A stretch of DNA of 64,000 nucleotides, taken from positions 1,984,001 through 2,048,000 of the forward strand of contig NZ_CP058909.1 of assembly GCF_013415905.1 (NCBI RefSeq), read 5' to 3'. A program made the position numbers and the translations under genes. Numbering within the stretch: the stretch's first letter is position 1; every line of letters begins with the position of its first letter. Origin of the DNA: Halosimplex pelagicum. Its GTDB lineage: Archaea; Halobacteriota; Halobacteria; Halobacteriales; Haloarculaceae. The notes beneath the pieces are model-generated. The model did not search any database and had not been told where the DNA came from. It was given only the letters and a program-made list of their open reading frames with translations. Shown here one piece after another: positions 8,722 to 18,947 of the stretch.

Positions 8722-10551
8722 ATGCCACAGCAAGAGGCCGATAGCGCCGCGGTCGGCGACCCCAGCGACCGGTGGCGGGCCGACCCGGGGGCGTCGAGGG
8801 GGACCGACATCGAGTGCGAGGGGTGGCGCCAGGAGGCCGCGCTCCGCATGCTCGACAACAACCTCGACCCCGAGGTCGCCGAGCGGCCCGAGGACCTGGT
8901 CGTCTACGGCGGCACCGGCCGCGCCGCCCGCTCGTGGGACGCCTACGACGCCATCGTCGCGGAACTGCGCGACCTGGGCGACGCGGAGACGCTGCTCGTC
9001 CAGTCCGGGAAACCCGTGGGTCGGTTCGAGACCCACGAGCGAGCCCCGCGGGTCCTCATCGCCAACTCCAACCTCGTCGGCAAGTGGGACACCTGGGAGC
9101 ACTTCCACGAACTCGAAGCGAAGGGCCTGATCATGTACGGCCAGATGACCGCCGGCTCGTGGGCCTACATCGGCACGCAGGGGATCATCCAGGGGACCTA
9201 CGAGACGCTGGCCGAGGCCGGCCGCCAGCACTTCTCCGGATCCCTCGAAGGAAGGATAGTCGTCACGGGCGGCCTCGGCGGGATGGGCGGCGCACAGCCG
9301 CTCGCGGTGACGATGAACGAGGGGGTGTGCATCGCCGCCGAGGTCGACGAGGCCCGCATCGACCGGCGCATCGACACGGGCTACTGCCAGGAGAAGACCG
9401 ACGACCTGGCGGAAGCCATCGAGCGGGCGACCGCGGCCGCCGACGCGGGCGAGCCCTACTCCGTCGGCGTCCACGTCAACGCCGCCGACATGCTGGAGGC
9501 GATGCTGGAACGGGAGTTCGTCCCCGATATCGTCACCGACCAGACGGCCGCCCACGACGCGCTGGAGGGGTACTACCCGTCGGGCTACACCGTGGCGGAG
9601 GCCGACGAGCTGCGCGACTCGGACCCCGAGCGCTACGAACGGGAGAGCCTCGAAACCATGGAGCGCCACGTCGACGCGCTCCTCGAACTGCAGGAGCGCG
9701 GCACGGTCGCCGTTGAGTACGGCAACAACATCCGCGGCCAGGTCGCGGACTTCCGGGCCGAACGGGACGGCGGCAGGAGCGCTGGGAGTGCCGAGCGCGG
9801 CGGGAGCGCCGGGAACGACGGGACCCCCTGGCCGCTGTCGGGTGCCACCGCCCGCGAGCGCGACGCCTTCGACTTCCCGGGGTTCGTCCCGGCCTACGTC
9901 CGGCCGCTGTTCTGCGAGGGGAAGGGCCCGTTCCGCTGGGTCGCGCTGTCGGGCGACCCCGCCGACATCCACCGGACGGACGAGGCCGTCACGGAACTGT
10001 TCCCGGAGAAAGACGCCCTGCACCGCTGGATCGACCTCGCGCAGGAGCAGGTGTCGTTCCAGGGGCTCCCCGCGCGGGTGTGCTGGCTCGGCGCGGACAC
10101 CGACGACGAGGGACTCACCGAACGCGCTCGCTTCGCCCTGCGGATCAACGACCTCGTCGCGTCGGGCGAGATCCGGGCACCCGTGGTCGTCACGCGCGAC
10201 CACCTCGACGCCGGCAGCGTCGCCTCGCCCAACCGGGAGACCGAGGACATGCGCGACGGCTCGGACGCCGTCGCGGACTGGCCGATCCTCAACGCCCTGC
10301 TGAACTGCGCCGTGGGCGCGGACATCGTGAGTGTCCACGACGGCGGCGGCGTCGGCATCGGCAACGCCGTCCACACCAACAACCACGTCGTCCTCGACGG
10401 CTCGGACCTCGCCGCCGAGAAGGCCAGGCGCGTGTTCACCACCGACCCCGGGATGGGCGTCGTCCGCCACGCCGACGCGGGCTACGAGTCCGCGCTGGAG
10501 CAGGCCCGCGCGTCCGATATCGCCGTCCCGATGGAGGACCGGGATGCGTGA
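8722..10551 (+). CDS. hutU: Urocanate hydratase
   Basis: This 609-aa enzyme hydrates urocanate to 4-imidazolone-5-propionate, step 2 of histidine degradation. Family motifs include VYGGTGRAA near the N-terminus, the NAD-binding [22 protein letters not shown], and [14 protein letters not shown] near the C-terminus. It is somewhat longer than the usual ~555 aa because of an N-terminal extension and a Gly/Ser-rich insert near residues 355-375. It is the first gene of hutUGIH; a GCGCTTTTGT box about 28 nt before the ATG is a plausible promoter. Its stop overlaps the hutG start by 8 nt. Confidence 0.97.
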   Translation: MPQQEADSAAVGDPSDRWRADPGASRGTDIECEGWRQEAALRMLDNNLDPEVAERPEDLVVYGGTGRAARSWDAYDAIVAELRDLGDAETLLVQSGKPVGRFETHERAPRVLIANSNLVGKWDTWEHFHELEAKGLIMYGQMTAGSWAYIGTQGIIQGTYETLAEAGRQHFSGSLEGRIVVTGGLGGMGGAQPLAVTMNEGVCIAAEVDEARIDRRIDTGYCQEKTDDLAEAIERATAAADAGEPYSVGVHVNAADMLEAMLEREFVPDIVTDQTAAHDALEGYYPSGYTVAEADELRDSDPERYERESLETMERHVDALLELQERGTVAVEYGNNIRGQVADFRAERDGGRSAGSAERGGSAGNDGTPWPLSGATARERDAFDFPGFVPAYVRPLFCEGKGPFRWVALSGDPADIHRTDEAVTELFPEKDALHRWIDLAQEQVSFQGLPARVCWLGADTDDEGLTERARFALRINDLVASGEIRAPVVVTRDHLDAGSVASPNRETEDMRDGSDAVADWPILNALLNCAVGADIVSVHDGGGVGIGNAVHTNNHVVLDGSDLAAEKARRVFTTDPGMGVVRHADAGYESALEQARASDIAVPMEDRDA

Positions 10552-11656
10552 CGGCGACGGCGTCGCGGCAAGTGACGGTACCGACACGGCGGGAGAGTTC
10601 TCGCCGCCGCCGGAGTGGTCCGGTCCCTCCGCGGACCCGAACGACGAGCAGTTCGGCGACGCCGTCGAACCGGCAACCCTCGACGACCTCGACGAGTTCG
10701 GCGCCGTGATCGTCGGCGAACCCTACGACGGCGCGGTCATCGGCCGCCGCGGCGCGGCGGAAGCCCCCGCGGCGATCCGCGAGTCGCTCGCCGCGGCGAA
10801 GACCCACCACGTCGACCAGGGACCGATCTCCGTCGCGGGCGACCCCGCCGACGAGGACGGCGAGAACGTCCCGAACGAGCGGGTCCACGGGCCGACCGGC
10901 CCGGGCGTCGGGCTCGGGGACCTGGGGGACGTGGCCGCGCTTCGCACCGATAGCGGCGCGAACGGTGACGAGCCGGCGGTCGCCGCCGTCCAGGAACAAG
11001 TCCGAGCGGTCACCGCCGACCTCTACGGCCGGGGCGTCGTCCCCGTCTTCCTCGGCGGCGACAACTCGCTGACCTACTCCAACGCCGCGCCGCTGCTGGA
11101 GCGGGGGTCGCTGGGCGTCCTCAGTTTCGACGCCCACCTCGACTGCCGCGAGGTCCGCGAGGGCGTCGGTCCCACCAGCGGCACACCGTACCGACAGCTG
11201 TTCGCCGACGGCCTCGACGAACTCGCCGTCGTCGGCGCCCGGAACTTCGAGACCTCGACCGCCTACCACGACTTCCTCCACGAGCGGGGCGGGCGCGTGT
11301 TCGCGCCCGCCGAGGTCGCCGACGACCCCATCGACGTGATGGACGACGCCATCGCCTCGCTGGGCGACGTGGACGCCATCTACGTCAGCGTGGACGTGGA
11401 CGTGCTCGACGCGGCGGCCGCGCCGGGCGTCAGCGCGCCGACGCCGGGCGGGCTCTCCACCCGGGAACTGTACCGCCTGCTCGAACACGTCGCGACCCAC
11501 GGCCGCGTCGCGGGGTTCGAGGTTGTCGAGTGCGCGCCGCCGCTGGACGAGAGCGGCCGAACGGTCGATGCCGCCGCCCGCGCGGTCGCGCACTTCCTCG
11601 CCAGTCTCGCCGCGCCGAAGGGCCGCCACTCACGCAGGGGGGCCCTCGATGGCTGA
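10544..11656 (+). CDS. hutG: Formimidoylglutamase
   Basis: A 370-aa arginase/ureohydrolase-fold enzyme that releases formamide from N-formimidoyl-glutamate, the last hut step. Metal-binding motifs are GGDNS (171-175), SFDAHLD (194-200) and [11 protein letters not shown]. The first ligand position is Asn174 instead of the arginase His, a change also reported in formiminoglutamases, which supports this specificity over arginase or agmatinase. There is an acidic insert at about 100-150. The start is the ATG at 10544, overlapping hutU by 8 nt (ATGCGTGA); the stop overlaps hutI by 8 nt. Confidence 0.93.
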   Translation: MRDGDGVAASDGTDTAGEFSPPPEWSGPSADPNDEQFGDAVEPATLDDLDEFGAVIVGEPYDGAVIGRRGAAEAPAAIRESLAAAKTHHVDQGPISVAGDPADEDGENVPNERVHGPTGPGVGLGDLGDVAALRTDSGANGDEPAVAAVQEQVRAVTADLYGRGVVPVFLGGDNSLTYSNAAPLLERGSLGVLSFDAHLDCREVREGVGPTSGTPYRQLFADGLDELAVVGARNFETSTAYHDFLHERGGRVFAPAEVADDPIDVMDDAIASLGDVDAIYVSVDVDVLDAAAAPGVSAPTPGGLSTRELYRLLEHVATHGRVAGFEVVECAPPLDESGRTVDAAARAVAHFLASLAAPKGRHSRRGALDG

Positions 11657-12992
11657 GCTCACGGCGGTCGTCCACGGCGCCGCCGAGGTGGCGACCGCGA
11701 CCGGCGAACTCGGAGGCGACGATCCCGCGGGTCTCCGCTCCGACGCCGCGGTCGCGATCGTCGACGGCGCGGTCGCCGCGGTCGGCCCCACCGAGGAAGT
11801 GACTCGCGAGTACTCGCCGGAGAACGCCGCCTACGCCGTCGACGCGAGCGGTCGGGCGGTGATCCCCGGCTACGTCGACTCGCACACCCACGCCTGTTTC
11901 GCGGGGGACCGCTCGGACGAGTTCGAGGCGAAACTCCGGGGGACGACCTACGGCGAGTTGCTCGCGGGCGGCGGCGGCATCCACCGCACCGTCCGCGCGA
12001 CGCGGGCCGCGAGCGACGACGAACTGCTGGGGAACCTGCTCGACCACCTCGACGTGATGGTCGCCCACGGCACGACCACCGTCGAGGTGAAATCGGGCTA
12101 CGGGCTCGACACCGAGACGGAGCTACGGATGCTCGACGCTATCGACCGCGCCGACGACCGCCACCCCGTCGACGTGGTCCCGACGTTCATGGGCGCCCAC
12201 GCCGTCCCGCGCGAGGCCGACGAGCCCGAGGGGCGCTACGGCGAGGGCGACCCCGTCAACGCCGACGACTACGTCGAGCGGGTCGTCGACGAGCAGATCC
12301 CCGCCGTCGTCGATCAGGGCGTCGCCGAGTTCTGCGACGTGTTCTGCGACGAGGGGGCGTTCACCGTCGAGCAGTCCCGGCGCGTCCTCCGCGCGGGCGC
12401 CGAGCGCGGGCTCACGCCGAAGGTCCACGCGGAGGAACTGGCTCACCGCGGCGGCGCGAAGCTCGCGGCCGAGGTGGGCGCCGCCAGCGCCGACCACCTC
12501 CTGCACGCCACCGACGAGGACGTGGCCGCGCTGGTCGACGCCGACGTGACGCCCGTGCTCCTCCCGGGTACCGCCTTCGGCCTCGGCGCCGACTACGCCG
12601 ACGGGCGGGGGATGGTCGACGCCGGCGCGCCGGTCGCCGTCGCGACCGACTTCAACCCGAACTGCCACTCCCAGAGCATGGGATTCGCGAGCGCGCTGGC
12701 CTGCGTCGAGATGGGGCTCACGCCCGCCGAGGCGCTGGTCGCCTGCACCCGAAACGGCGCCCGCGCCCTCGACCGCCCCGACCTGGGCGTCGTCCGCGAG
12801 GGCGCGCCCGCCGACCTCGCGGTGCTGGACGCGCCCTCGCACGTCCACGTCCCCTACAGCTACGGGGTCAACCGCGTCGCGACGGTGCTGAAAGAGGGGC
12901 GGCCGGTCGTCGGCCCCGAGTGGACCGGCGAGGCGAGTGGCGACCCCGGCGACGGCGCCGAGCGGGGTGGCGGGGGTGAGCCCGATGTCTGA
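11649..12992 (+). CDS. hutI: Imidazolonepropionase
   Basis: This 447-aa amidohydrolase-family enzyme opens 4-imidazolone-5-propionate to N-formimidoyl-glutamate, step 3 of the pathway. The metal-binding HxH is in [12 protein letters not shown], followed by [22 protein letters not shown], a conserved KVHAEEL and ATDFNPN near the C-terminal metal site. The last ~25 residues are a Gly/Glu-rich tail past the usual family end. The start is the ATG at 11649 (8-nt overlap ATGGCTGA with hutG) and the stop overlaps hutH by 8 nt. Confidence 0.96.
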   Translation: MAELTAVVHGAAEVATATGELGGDDPAGLRSDAAVAIVDGAVAAVGPTEEVTREYSPENAAYAVDASGRAVIPGYVDSHTHACFAGDRSDEFEAKLRGTTYGELLAGGGGIHRTVRATRAASDDELLGNLLDHLDVMVAHGTTTVEVKSGYGLDTETELRMLDAIDRADDRHPVDVVPTFMGAHAVPREADEPEGRYGEGDPVNADDYVERVVDEQIPAVVDQGVAEFCDVFCDEGAFTVEQSRRVLRAGAERGLTPKVHAEELAHRGGAKLAAEVGAASADHLLHATDEDVAALVDADVTPVLLPGTAFGLGADYADGRGMVDAGAPVAVATDFNPNCHSQSMGFASALACVEMGLTPAEALVACTRNGARALDRPDLGVVREGAPADLAVLDAPSHVHVPYSYGVNRVATVLKEGRPVVGPEWTGEASGDPGDGAERGGGGEPDV

Positions 12993-14595
12993 AGCGACGG
13001 TCGTCCTCGACGGCGAGTCGCTGACCCCGGCGGACGTGGCCGCCGTCGCCCGCGAGGGCGCCGACGTCGCTATCGCCGACGAGGCCCGCGAGGCGGTCCG
13101 CGTCGCCCGCGAGCGCGTGGAAGACGTGGTCGAGAGCGACGAGGCGGTCTACGGCGTCAACACCGGTTTCGGCGAACTCGTCGACGAGCGAATCCCCCGC
13201 GAAAAGGTCGCGCAGCTCCAGACGAATCTCCTTCGGAGCCACAGCGCCGGTAGCGGCGACCCGCTCCCCACGGAGGCCGTCCGCGCGATGCTCGTCGCGC
13301 GGGTCAACGCGCTCGTCAAGGGCTACTCCGGCGTCCGCGAGGTCGTCGTCGACCACCTCGTGACGATGCTGAACGAGCGCGTCCACCCGGTCGTCCCGCG
13401 GACCGGGAGCCTCGGCGCCAGCGGCGACCTCGCGCCGCTGGCCCACGCGACTATCGTCCTGATCGGCGAGGGGGAAGCCGAATTCGAGGGCGACCGCCTC
13501 GACGGCGAGACGGCGCTGGCCCGCGCGGGGCTGGAGCCGCTGACGCTCGGGGCCAAGGAGGGGCTGGCGCTCATCAACGGCACGCAGTTGACCGCGGGGA
13601 TCGGCGCGCTGCTCGTCGTCGATACGGAGCGGCTGGTCCGGGCCGCGGACGTGGCGGGCGCGCTCACGACCGAGGTGACCCTGAGTTCGACGGTCCCGAG
13701 CCACCCCGCGATCCAGGCCGTCCGCCCGCACGAGGGGCAGGCCGCCAGCGCCGCGAACCTCCGGCGGCTGACGGCCGACTCGGAGATCGTCGACTCCCAC
13801 CGCAACTGCGACCGCGTGCAGGACGCCTACTCGACGCGCTGTCTCCCGCAGGTCCACGGCGCCGTCCGCGACGCCGTCGCCCACCTCCGCGACGCGGTCG
13901 AAGTCGAACTCAACAGCGCCACCGACAACCCGCTCGTCTTCCGACGCGATTCGATCGCCGATCGGACCGACGACGGGGCCGCGGCCGGCGCCGCCCGCGC
14001 CAGCGGCACCGACCGCGCCGCGGTCCTCTCGGGCGGCAACTTCCACGGCGAGCCCCTCGCGCTCCGGCTGGACTACCTCACGGGCGCGCTGACCGAACTC
14101 GCCGCGATCGCCGAGCGCCGCGTCGACCGCCTGCTCAACCCCAACACCCAGGAACCGCACCTCCCGCCCTTTCTCACGACCGAACCGGGCCTGCGCTCGG
14201 GCTACATGATCGCCCAGTACACCGCGGCCGCGCTGGTCAACGAGTGCCGCGCCGCGGGCCGCCCCTCGACGGACAACACGCCCGTCAGCGGCAACCAGGA
14301 GGACCACGTCAGCATGAGCGCCACCGCCGCGTGGGGCGCCCGCGAGACCGCCGACCGCGTCGCCCGCGTCGTCGGGATCGAACTCTGCTGCGCCGCCCAG
14401 GCCGCGGAGTTCGTCGACGACGACCTCGCACCCGGGCGCGGCAGCGGCGCCGCCTACGAGGCCGTCCGCGAGCGCGTCCCGCCGCTGGACGACGACCGCC
14501 CGCTCGCCGACGAGATGGCCGCGGTCGCCGAGCTGGTCGCCTCGGGCGACCTCGAAGCGCGGGTGAACGCGGCGCTCGACGAGCCGCTGGCGTAG
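12985..14595 (+). CDS. hutH: Histidine ammonia-lyase
   Basis: This 536-aa enzyme deaminates histidine to urocanate, step 1. The self-cyclising MIO triad Ala-Ser-Gly is at 145-147 in GSLGASGDLAPLAH, with the catalytic Tyr in VYGVNTGFG (around residue 56) and the NxxSxxEDHV-like block NQEDHVSMS near the C-terminus. A ~20-residue Asp/Ala-rich insert interrupts the region after TDNPLVF. Although it is the first enzyme of the pathway, it is the last gene of the operon. The start overlaps hutI by 8 nt (ATGTCTGA). It converges with the AAA ATPase gene with no spacer. Confidence 0.97.
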   Translation: MSEATVVLDGESLTPADVAAVAREGADVAIADEAREAVRVARERVEDVVESDEAVYGVNTGFGELVDERIPREKVAQLQTNLLRSHSAGSGDPLPTEAVRAMLVARVNALVKGYSGVREVVVDHLVTMLNERVHPVVPRTGSLGASGDLAPLAHATIVLIGEGEAEFEGDRLDGETALARAGLEPLTLGAKEGLALINGTQLTAGIGALLVVDTERLVRAADVAGALTTEVTLSSTVPSHPAIQAVRPHEGQAASAANLRRLTADSEIVDSHRNCDRVQDAYSTRCLPQVHGAVRDAVAHLRDAVEVELNSATDNPLVFRRDSIADRTDDGAAAGAARASGTDRAAVLSGGNFHGEPLALRLDYLTGALTELAAIAERRVDRLLNPNTQEPHLPPFLTTEPGLRSGYMIAQYTAAALVNECRAAGRPSTDNTPVSGNQEDHVSMSATAAWGARETADRVARVVGIELCCAAQAAEFVDDDLAPGRGSGAAYEAVRERVPPLDDDRPLADEMAAVAELVASGDLEARVNAALDEPLA

Positions 14596-17169
14596 CTACC
14601 CCGAGAACCGGAGGTCCGAGCCGTCGTCGCTGGCGGCGTAGCGGTCGCCCTCGTCCCAGTCGCGGAGGCTGGACTGGGTCTCGAACAGGGCCGTGTCGAG
14701 GTGGTCGTCGTCGATGGCCGCGCCTGCCCCCAGCGCGTTGCGCGCGGCGTTCTCGGCGAGGAGTTCGATGTCGCTGGCCGCGTAGCCGGCCGTCCCCTCG
14801 ACGACTCGGTCCCAGTCGACGGCGTCGGCGACCGGCCGGTCCCGGAGGTGGAGGTCGAGGATCTCACGGCGGGCGTCGGCGTCCGGCGGCGGTACCTCGA
14901 CGCGCTCGTCGAACCGTCCCGACCGGCGGATCGCCGGGTCCACGTCCTCCAGCAGATTCGTCGCGCCGACGGCGACCACGTCGTCCTCGTCGAGCGACTC
15001 CAGCTCGGTGAGCAACTGGTTGACCATGCCCTGCCGGCCCGCGTTCATCCCGCCGCGCGAGCCGGCGACGGCGTCGATCTCGTCGATGAACAGCAGGCAG
15101 GGGGCGTTCGCCCGGGCGATCTCGAACAGGTCCGCGACGTTGCTCTCGGGCTCGCCCATCCACTTGCTCGTCAGGTCCGCCGGGGAGACCTCGACGAAGG
15201 CGTGGTCGAGTTCGCCCGCCAGCGCCCGCGTGACGTGGGTCTTCCCGCAGCCCGGCGGCCCGTACAGAAGCAGGCCCGAGAGCACGTCGACATCGTAGCG
15301 GTCGTAGGTCTCCGGGTTCGAGAGCGGGTCCAGCACCGTCTCGCGCAACCTGTCTTTCAGCTCGCCCATCCCGCCCACGTCGTCGAACGAGCGGTCCACG
15401 TCGACGGTGACCAGCGAGTGGGCCGACAGGTCGACCCCGTCGGGCTGGACGACGTGGGTGCCGGCCTTGTGCGAGACGCCGACCCAGTCGCCGATGCTGG
15501 AGTCGGTCGATTCGAGGGCCGCTTCGAGGTGGCCCTGCCCGATCGGTGCCTCGTCGCGCAGCGCCTCGCGGGCCGCGTTCTCGGCGATCAGTTCGAGGTC
15601 GCTCGCGGCGTAGCCGACCGTCCGCTCGACGACGGGCGACGGATCCAGCCCGTCGGCGGTCGGCCGGCCGGCGAGGTGCAGGTCGAGGATGGCCCGCCGC
15701 GCGTCGGCGCCCGGCGGGGGCACCTCGACGCGCTCGTCGAACCGCCCCGACCGGCGGATGGCCGGGTCCACGTCCTCCAGCAGGTTCGTCGCGCCGACGA
15801 CGACCACGTCGTGGTCGTCCAGCGATTCGAGTTCCGTCAACAGCTGGTTGACGAGCTGTTGCTCGCTGGAGTTCATGTCGCTCTCGCCGCCGCGGTCGCC
15901 GGCGATCCCGTCGATCTCGTCGACGAAGAGGAGACACGGCGCGTTCGCGCGGGCGATCTCGAACACGTCGGCGATCTTCCGGGCCGGCTCGCCCATGTAC
16001 TTGCTCGTCACGTCGGCGGGGCTCACCTCGACGAAGGCGTGGCCAAGTTCGCCGGCGAGCGCGCGGGTGACGTAGGTCTTCCCGCAGCCGGGCGGGCCGT
16101 GCAGGAGGACGCCGTTGACGACGCTCAGCCCGTACTCGGCGAACCGGTCGGGGTCGGTGACCGGCCGGATCACCTTGTGGCGCAGCGTCTCCTTCAGTTC
16201 GGCCATCCCGCCGACCTCGCCGAAGCCGCGGTCCGGCGCGGGGTCGACCAGCGAGTCTGCGTCCATCTCCACGCCGTCGGGCTGGACGACCTCGGTCGCC
16301 CCATCGGCGACGGTCCGCCCACCGCGGCCGCCCGAGGGATCGAGCGGCTCCGGCCCGCCCTCGTGGTTCGTCTCGGCGCCCTCGACATCCCGACCGTCCG
16401 CGCCGTCCTCGCTCCCGGTGTCGCCCGCCGAGTCCGTCCCGCCGCCCCGCTGGATCCGGTCGAGGTCGACCTCGTACCCGAAGTCGCCGACGACCGTGGG
16501 GTCGCCGGAGACCCACTCGGCCACCCAGCCGTCGGGGTGGTCCACGTCGGCGTCGCTCTCGTCGCGGAAGGAGACGATGTAGGCGTGGTCGGCGCTCTCC
16601 GCGCGGAACTCCGCGAGCCAGAAGGGCAGATAGACGCGGCTCACGTCGGTCACGTCGATGCCGCCGTCGGGGTCGAAGTCGTTGGGCAGCCCGTAGGTGT
16701 CCTTGAACTTGTTGAGGAAGACGGCGGCGGCCTCCTCGCCGGCGGTCGCGCGGCGCTCGCGGTAGTCGATCAGCCGCTCGACCAGCACGCTCTCGGCGCG
16801 GTCGTTGGTCGCCTGGAACTCCAGCATCACCGTCGTCCCCAGGCCCGGGTGCTCGGTCCCCAGGTCGAACTCGTCGGGGTCGACCGTCACCGGGTCGGCC
16901 GTCCCGTCGACGTACTCGTGGACGAACCGGTCGTTGCCCTCGACCAGCCCGTCGACCAGCGTGGTCGTCGTCTCCCTGTTCCCGCCGAGCGAGAGCAGCT
17001 CCGACGCCTCGTACTCGAAGGTCAGGCGGAAGGCCGGGTAGAGGACCCGGTGGAGGCGGTCGAGTTCCTCGCCGGGACCGAACGGCGTGATCGCCCGCTC
17101 GTCCAGGGTCGCCCGGACCGCCCCCTCGTCGGGCAGCCGACGGTCGAAGGCGAACCGTTTCGGCAGCAC
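14596..17169 (-). CDS. Double-AAA ATPase, Cdc48-like, with unfamiliar N-terminal region
   Basis: An 857-aa protein. Two AAA modules have Walker A GPPGCGKT at about 358-365 and 637-644, Walker B LLFVDEID and LLFIDEID, sensor VGATN, and Arg-finger RRSGRFDE in both, so both rings look ATPase-competent. Each module is preceded by the same linker (VVQPDGV), showing duplication of a linker+AAA unit. The first ~240 residues do not look like the Cdc48 N-domain; they contain aromatic motifs (LYPAFRLTF, VYLPFWLAEF) and are joined by a ~60-residue acidic Gly-rich spacer. Probable role: ATP-driven remodelling or unfolding of an unknown client. The start is a GTG at 17169. Confidence 0.85.
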   Translation of the reverse strand: MLPKRFAFDRRLPDEGAVRATLDERAITPFGPGEELDRLHRVLYPAFRLTFEYEASELLSLGGNRETTTTLVDGLVEGNDRFVHEYVDGTADPVTVDPDEFDLGTEHPGLGTTVMLEFQATNDRAESVLVERLIDYRERRATAGEEAAAVFLNKFKDTYGLPNDFDPDGGIDVTDVSRVYLPFWLAEFRAESADHAYIVSFRDESDADVDHPDGWVAEWVSGDPTVVGDFGYEVDLDRIQRGGGTDSAGDTGSEDGADGRDVEGAETNHEGGPEPLDPSGGRGGRTVADGATEVVQPDGVEMDADSLVDPAPDRGFGEVGGMAELKETLRHKVIRPVTDPDRFAEYGLSVVNGVLLHGPPGCGKTYVTRALAGELGHAFVEVSPADVTSKYMGEPARKIADVFEIARANAPCLLFVDEIDGIAGDRGGESDMNSSEQQLVNQLLTELESLDDHDVVVVGATNLLEDVDPAIRRSGRFDERVEVPPPGADARRAILDLHLAGRPTADGLDPSPVVERTVGYAASDLELIAENAAREALRDEAPIGQGHLEAALESTDSSIGDWVGVSHKAGTHVVQPDGVDLSAHSLVTVDVDRSFDDVGGMGELKDRLRETVLDPLSNPETYDRYDVDVLSGLLLYGPPGCGKTHVTRALAGELDHAFVEVSPADLTSKWMGEPESNVADLFEIARANAPCLLFIDEIDAVAGSRGGMNAGRQGMVNQLLTELESLDEDDVVAVGATNLLEDVDPAIRRSGRFDERVEVPPPDADARREILDLHLRDRPVADAVDWDRVVEGTAGYAASDIELLAENAARNALGAGAAIDDDHLDTALFETQSSLRDWDEGDRYAASDDGSDLRFSG

Positions 17170-17312
17170 GTCAGCGTCCCCCGTCGCGTGCGTGACTCAT
17201 TACGCCCGAGTGACACGGTCAGGGGCATGAATCTTTCCGACCGGAGACGGCCGGGAGTGCGGTCGAACGACCGCGGCCGGTTCAGCGGTCGCTCGACGGC
17301 AGGACGACCGCC

Positions 17313-18077
17313 TCAGCTCTCCCCGTCGTCGCTGCCCTCGCGGATCGCACGCTCGGCGGCCGTCAGCGCCTCGTCGGCGTCGAACTCGGCGACGATCCCC
17401 TCCAGGGTCTCGCGGTCGGCGTCGGCCAGGTCGCGAGCGTGCTCGGTGATCGCCGGGACCGCGCGGATCACGTTGTCGACGATGGGCACGTCGGCCGCCC
17501 GCGCCGAGCGGGACATCGGGTTGAGGTCGATCACGACCTCGACCTTGCCCAGGTCACCCAGCGCCTCGGCGCGGTCGCCGTCCTCCAGCGGGACGAGGAC
17601 CACGTCGGCGTCGCCGATGCCGTCGGCGTCGACCTTCGCGCGCTCGTGGTCGAGTCCCGGGATGGTCCCGTCGGCGGTCAGGCCCTTCACCTCGCTCGCG
17701 CCGTGGTCGCGGAGGTGGTCGGCGATCCGCTCCATCCGCTCGGCGGTGCGGTTGAAGAGGTTCACCTCGATATCGGCGCTCGTCGCCTCGGCCAGGTCGA
17801 CGACCTCGCCGGGGACGAGCGCGGCGACGTTGCCGTTCACGGAGAGGACGGGGTGGTCCGCGAGGAGGAGGTGGGCGGCCGCCGAGCGGGCGGCGCCGTC
17901 GGCCGACGGGAGGGTCCGCTCGCCGAGCAGGTAGTCGAAGGCCTCGCCGCGGCCCTGGGCGATGAGCCCCTGGCGAGAGGTGATGCCGGCCTCGACCCCC
18001 GCCTCGATGCGGTGGCGGGTGAGCAGCGACTCGTAGCGGGGGTGGCTCTCTGGGATCTCGATGTCCGCGTCGGTCAT
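17313..18077 (-). CDS. 4-phosphopantoate--beta-alanine ligase (phosphopantothenate synthetase)
   Basis: A 254-aa archaeal enzyme that joins phosphopantoate and beta-alanine using ATP, replacing bacterial PanC/PanK order in CoA synthesis. Family blocks include IPESHPRYESL at the N-terminus, GLIAQGRGEAFDYLLGE, the central SVNGNVAALVP, and DLNPMSRSAR toward the C-terminus. Length matches the family. It ends with an acidic tail. Pantoate kinase, which makes its substrate, lies 1.3 kb upstream on the same strand, and mfnA, which could supply beta-alanine, is at 48.4 kb. Confidence 0.93.
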   Translation of the reverse strand: MTDADIEIPESHPRYESLLTRHRIEAGVEAGITSRQGLIAQGRGEAFDYLLGERTLPSADGAARSAAAHLLLADHPVLSVNGNVAALVPGEVVDLAEATSADIEVNLFNRTAERMERIADHLRDHGASEVKGLTADGTIPGLDHERAKVDADGIGDADVVLVPLEDGDRAEALGDLGKVEVVIDLNPMSRSARAADVPIVDNVIRAVPAITEHARDLADADRETLEGIVAEFDADEALTAAERAIREGSDDGES

Positions 18078-18141
18078 GCCCGGAGCCTCGCGGGCGAGCG
18101 CCGAAAAGCCGACGTTTTCGGTCGCATCGACGCGGGACCCG

Positions 18142-18858
18142 CTACTCCACGTCGATCCGGTGGCCGGCGGCCGGGCCGCACTCCTCGAAGAGGGCGCCCA
18201 GGAGCTTGCGCTGGGCGGCCCGGAGGTGCTGGGAGAGCGTCGACGGCGAGATGTCGAGGTCCGCGGCGACCTCCGCGCCGGTCGTCTCGCGAGGTCGCTG
18301 GAAGTAGCCGGCGCGGTAGGCGGTCACCAGCACTTCCAGCTGGCGGTCCGTGAGTTCGCGGGCGAGCACGTCCTGGACCTGGTGGCGGAGGAACAGCGGC
18401 CCCTCGCGGGGGCGGTCGCGTTTGGCGACCAGGTCCACCGAGGGGTGCCGGTCCGTGAACGAGTCGACGACCGCGCCCGCCTCGCGGGAGGGCAACACCT
18501 CGGCGACGACGCGGCCGTCGCCCGCTTCGGCCCAGAGATCGCGGAGGAACGCCTCCTCGTCGGCCAGCGTCGTCGCGACGCAGTCGGCGGGCTCCTCGAT
18601 CCGACAGACCAGCACGCCGTTCTCGGTGTGGCGGTCGACCAGCCGCTCCTCGACCGGTTCGGCGTCGCTGATCCGGTCGACGGTCGCGGGAGAGGCGTCG
18701 CGTACTTCGAAGAACTCCAGGAACTCGCCGTCCGACCGCGGCAGTAGCTCCCGGAGGATCCACCGGCAGGAGCCCCGTTCGGACCCGCTGACGAACGCGT
18801 AGTCGGAACTGGTCACCCGGAACTCGAGCTCCGTCGGCTGCTCGGCGGGCGCCGCCAT
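18142..18858 (-). CDS. Bacterio-opsin-activator-type HTH regulator
   Basis: A 238-aa protein. Residues about 1-170 form a sensory/effector-like N-terminal region with no clear metal or ligand motif. The C-terminal ~60 residues are the haloarchaeal HTH_10 domain (ELTDRQLEVLVTAYRAGYF, then TGAEVAADLDISPSTLSQHL). Such Bat-like proteins are usually local or phototrophy-related transcription regulators. Halorhodopsin lies 3 kb away, but nothing in the sequence directly links the two. The start is the ATG at 18858 (MAAPAEQP); an upstream extension in the same frame is basic and less typical. Confidence 0.85.
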   Translation of the reverse strand: MAAPAEQPTELEFRVTSSDYAFVSGSERGSCRWILRELLPRSDGEFLEFFEVRDASPATVDRISDAEPVEERLVDRHTENGVLVCRIEEPADCVATTLADEEAFLRDLWAEAGDGRVVAEVLPSREAGAVVDSFTDRHPSVDLVAKRDRPREGPLFLRHQVQDVLARELTDRQLEVLVTAYRAGYFQRPRETTGAEVAADLDISPSTLSQHLRAAQRKLLGALFEECGPAAGHRIDVE

Positions 18859-18947
18859 CCTATCAGAGACCCAAGGAATACGGCGGGAAGTACCTTGTGA
18901 CGCTCGGAGCGAACGAGTACACCGGGGGCGAAACCCGGCGTCGTCGG

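Noticed and set aside
14701-17934. Very long plus-strand open frame opposite the AAA ATPase and phosphopantothenate synthetase genes
   Set aside because: High GC suppresses stops on the opposite strand. The product has no domain and is Arg/Val/Asp-rich, while the minus strand encodes complete AAA and CoA-enzyme motifs.
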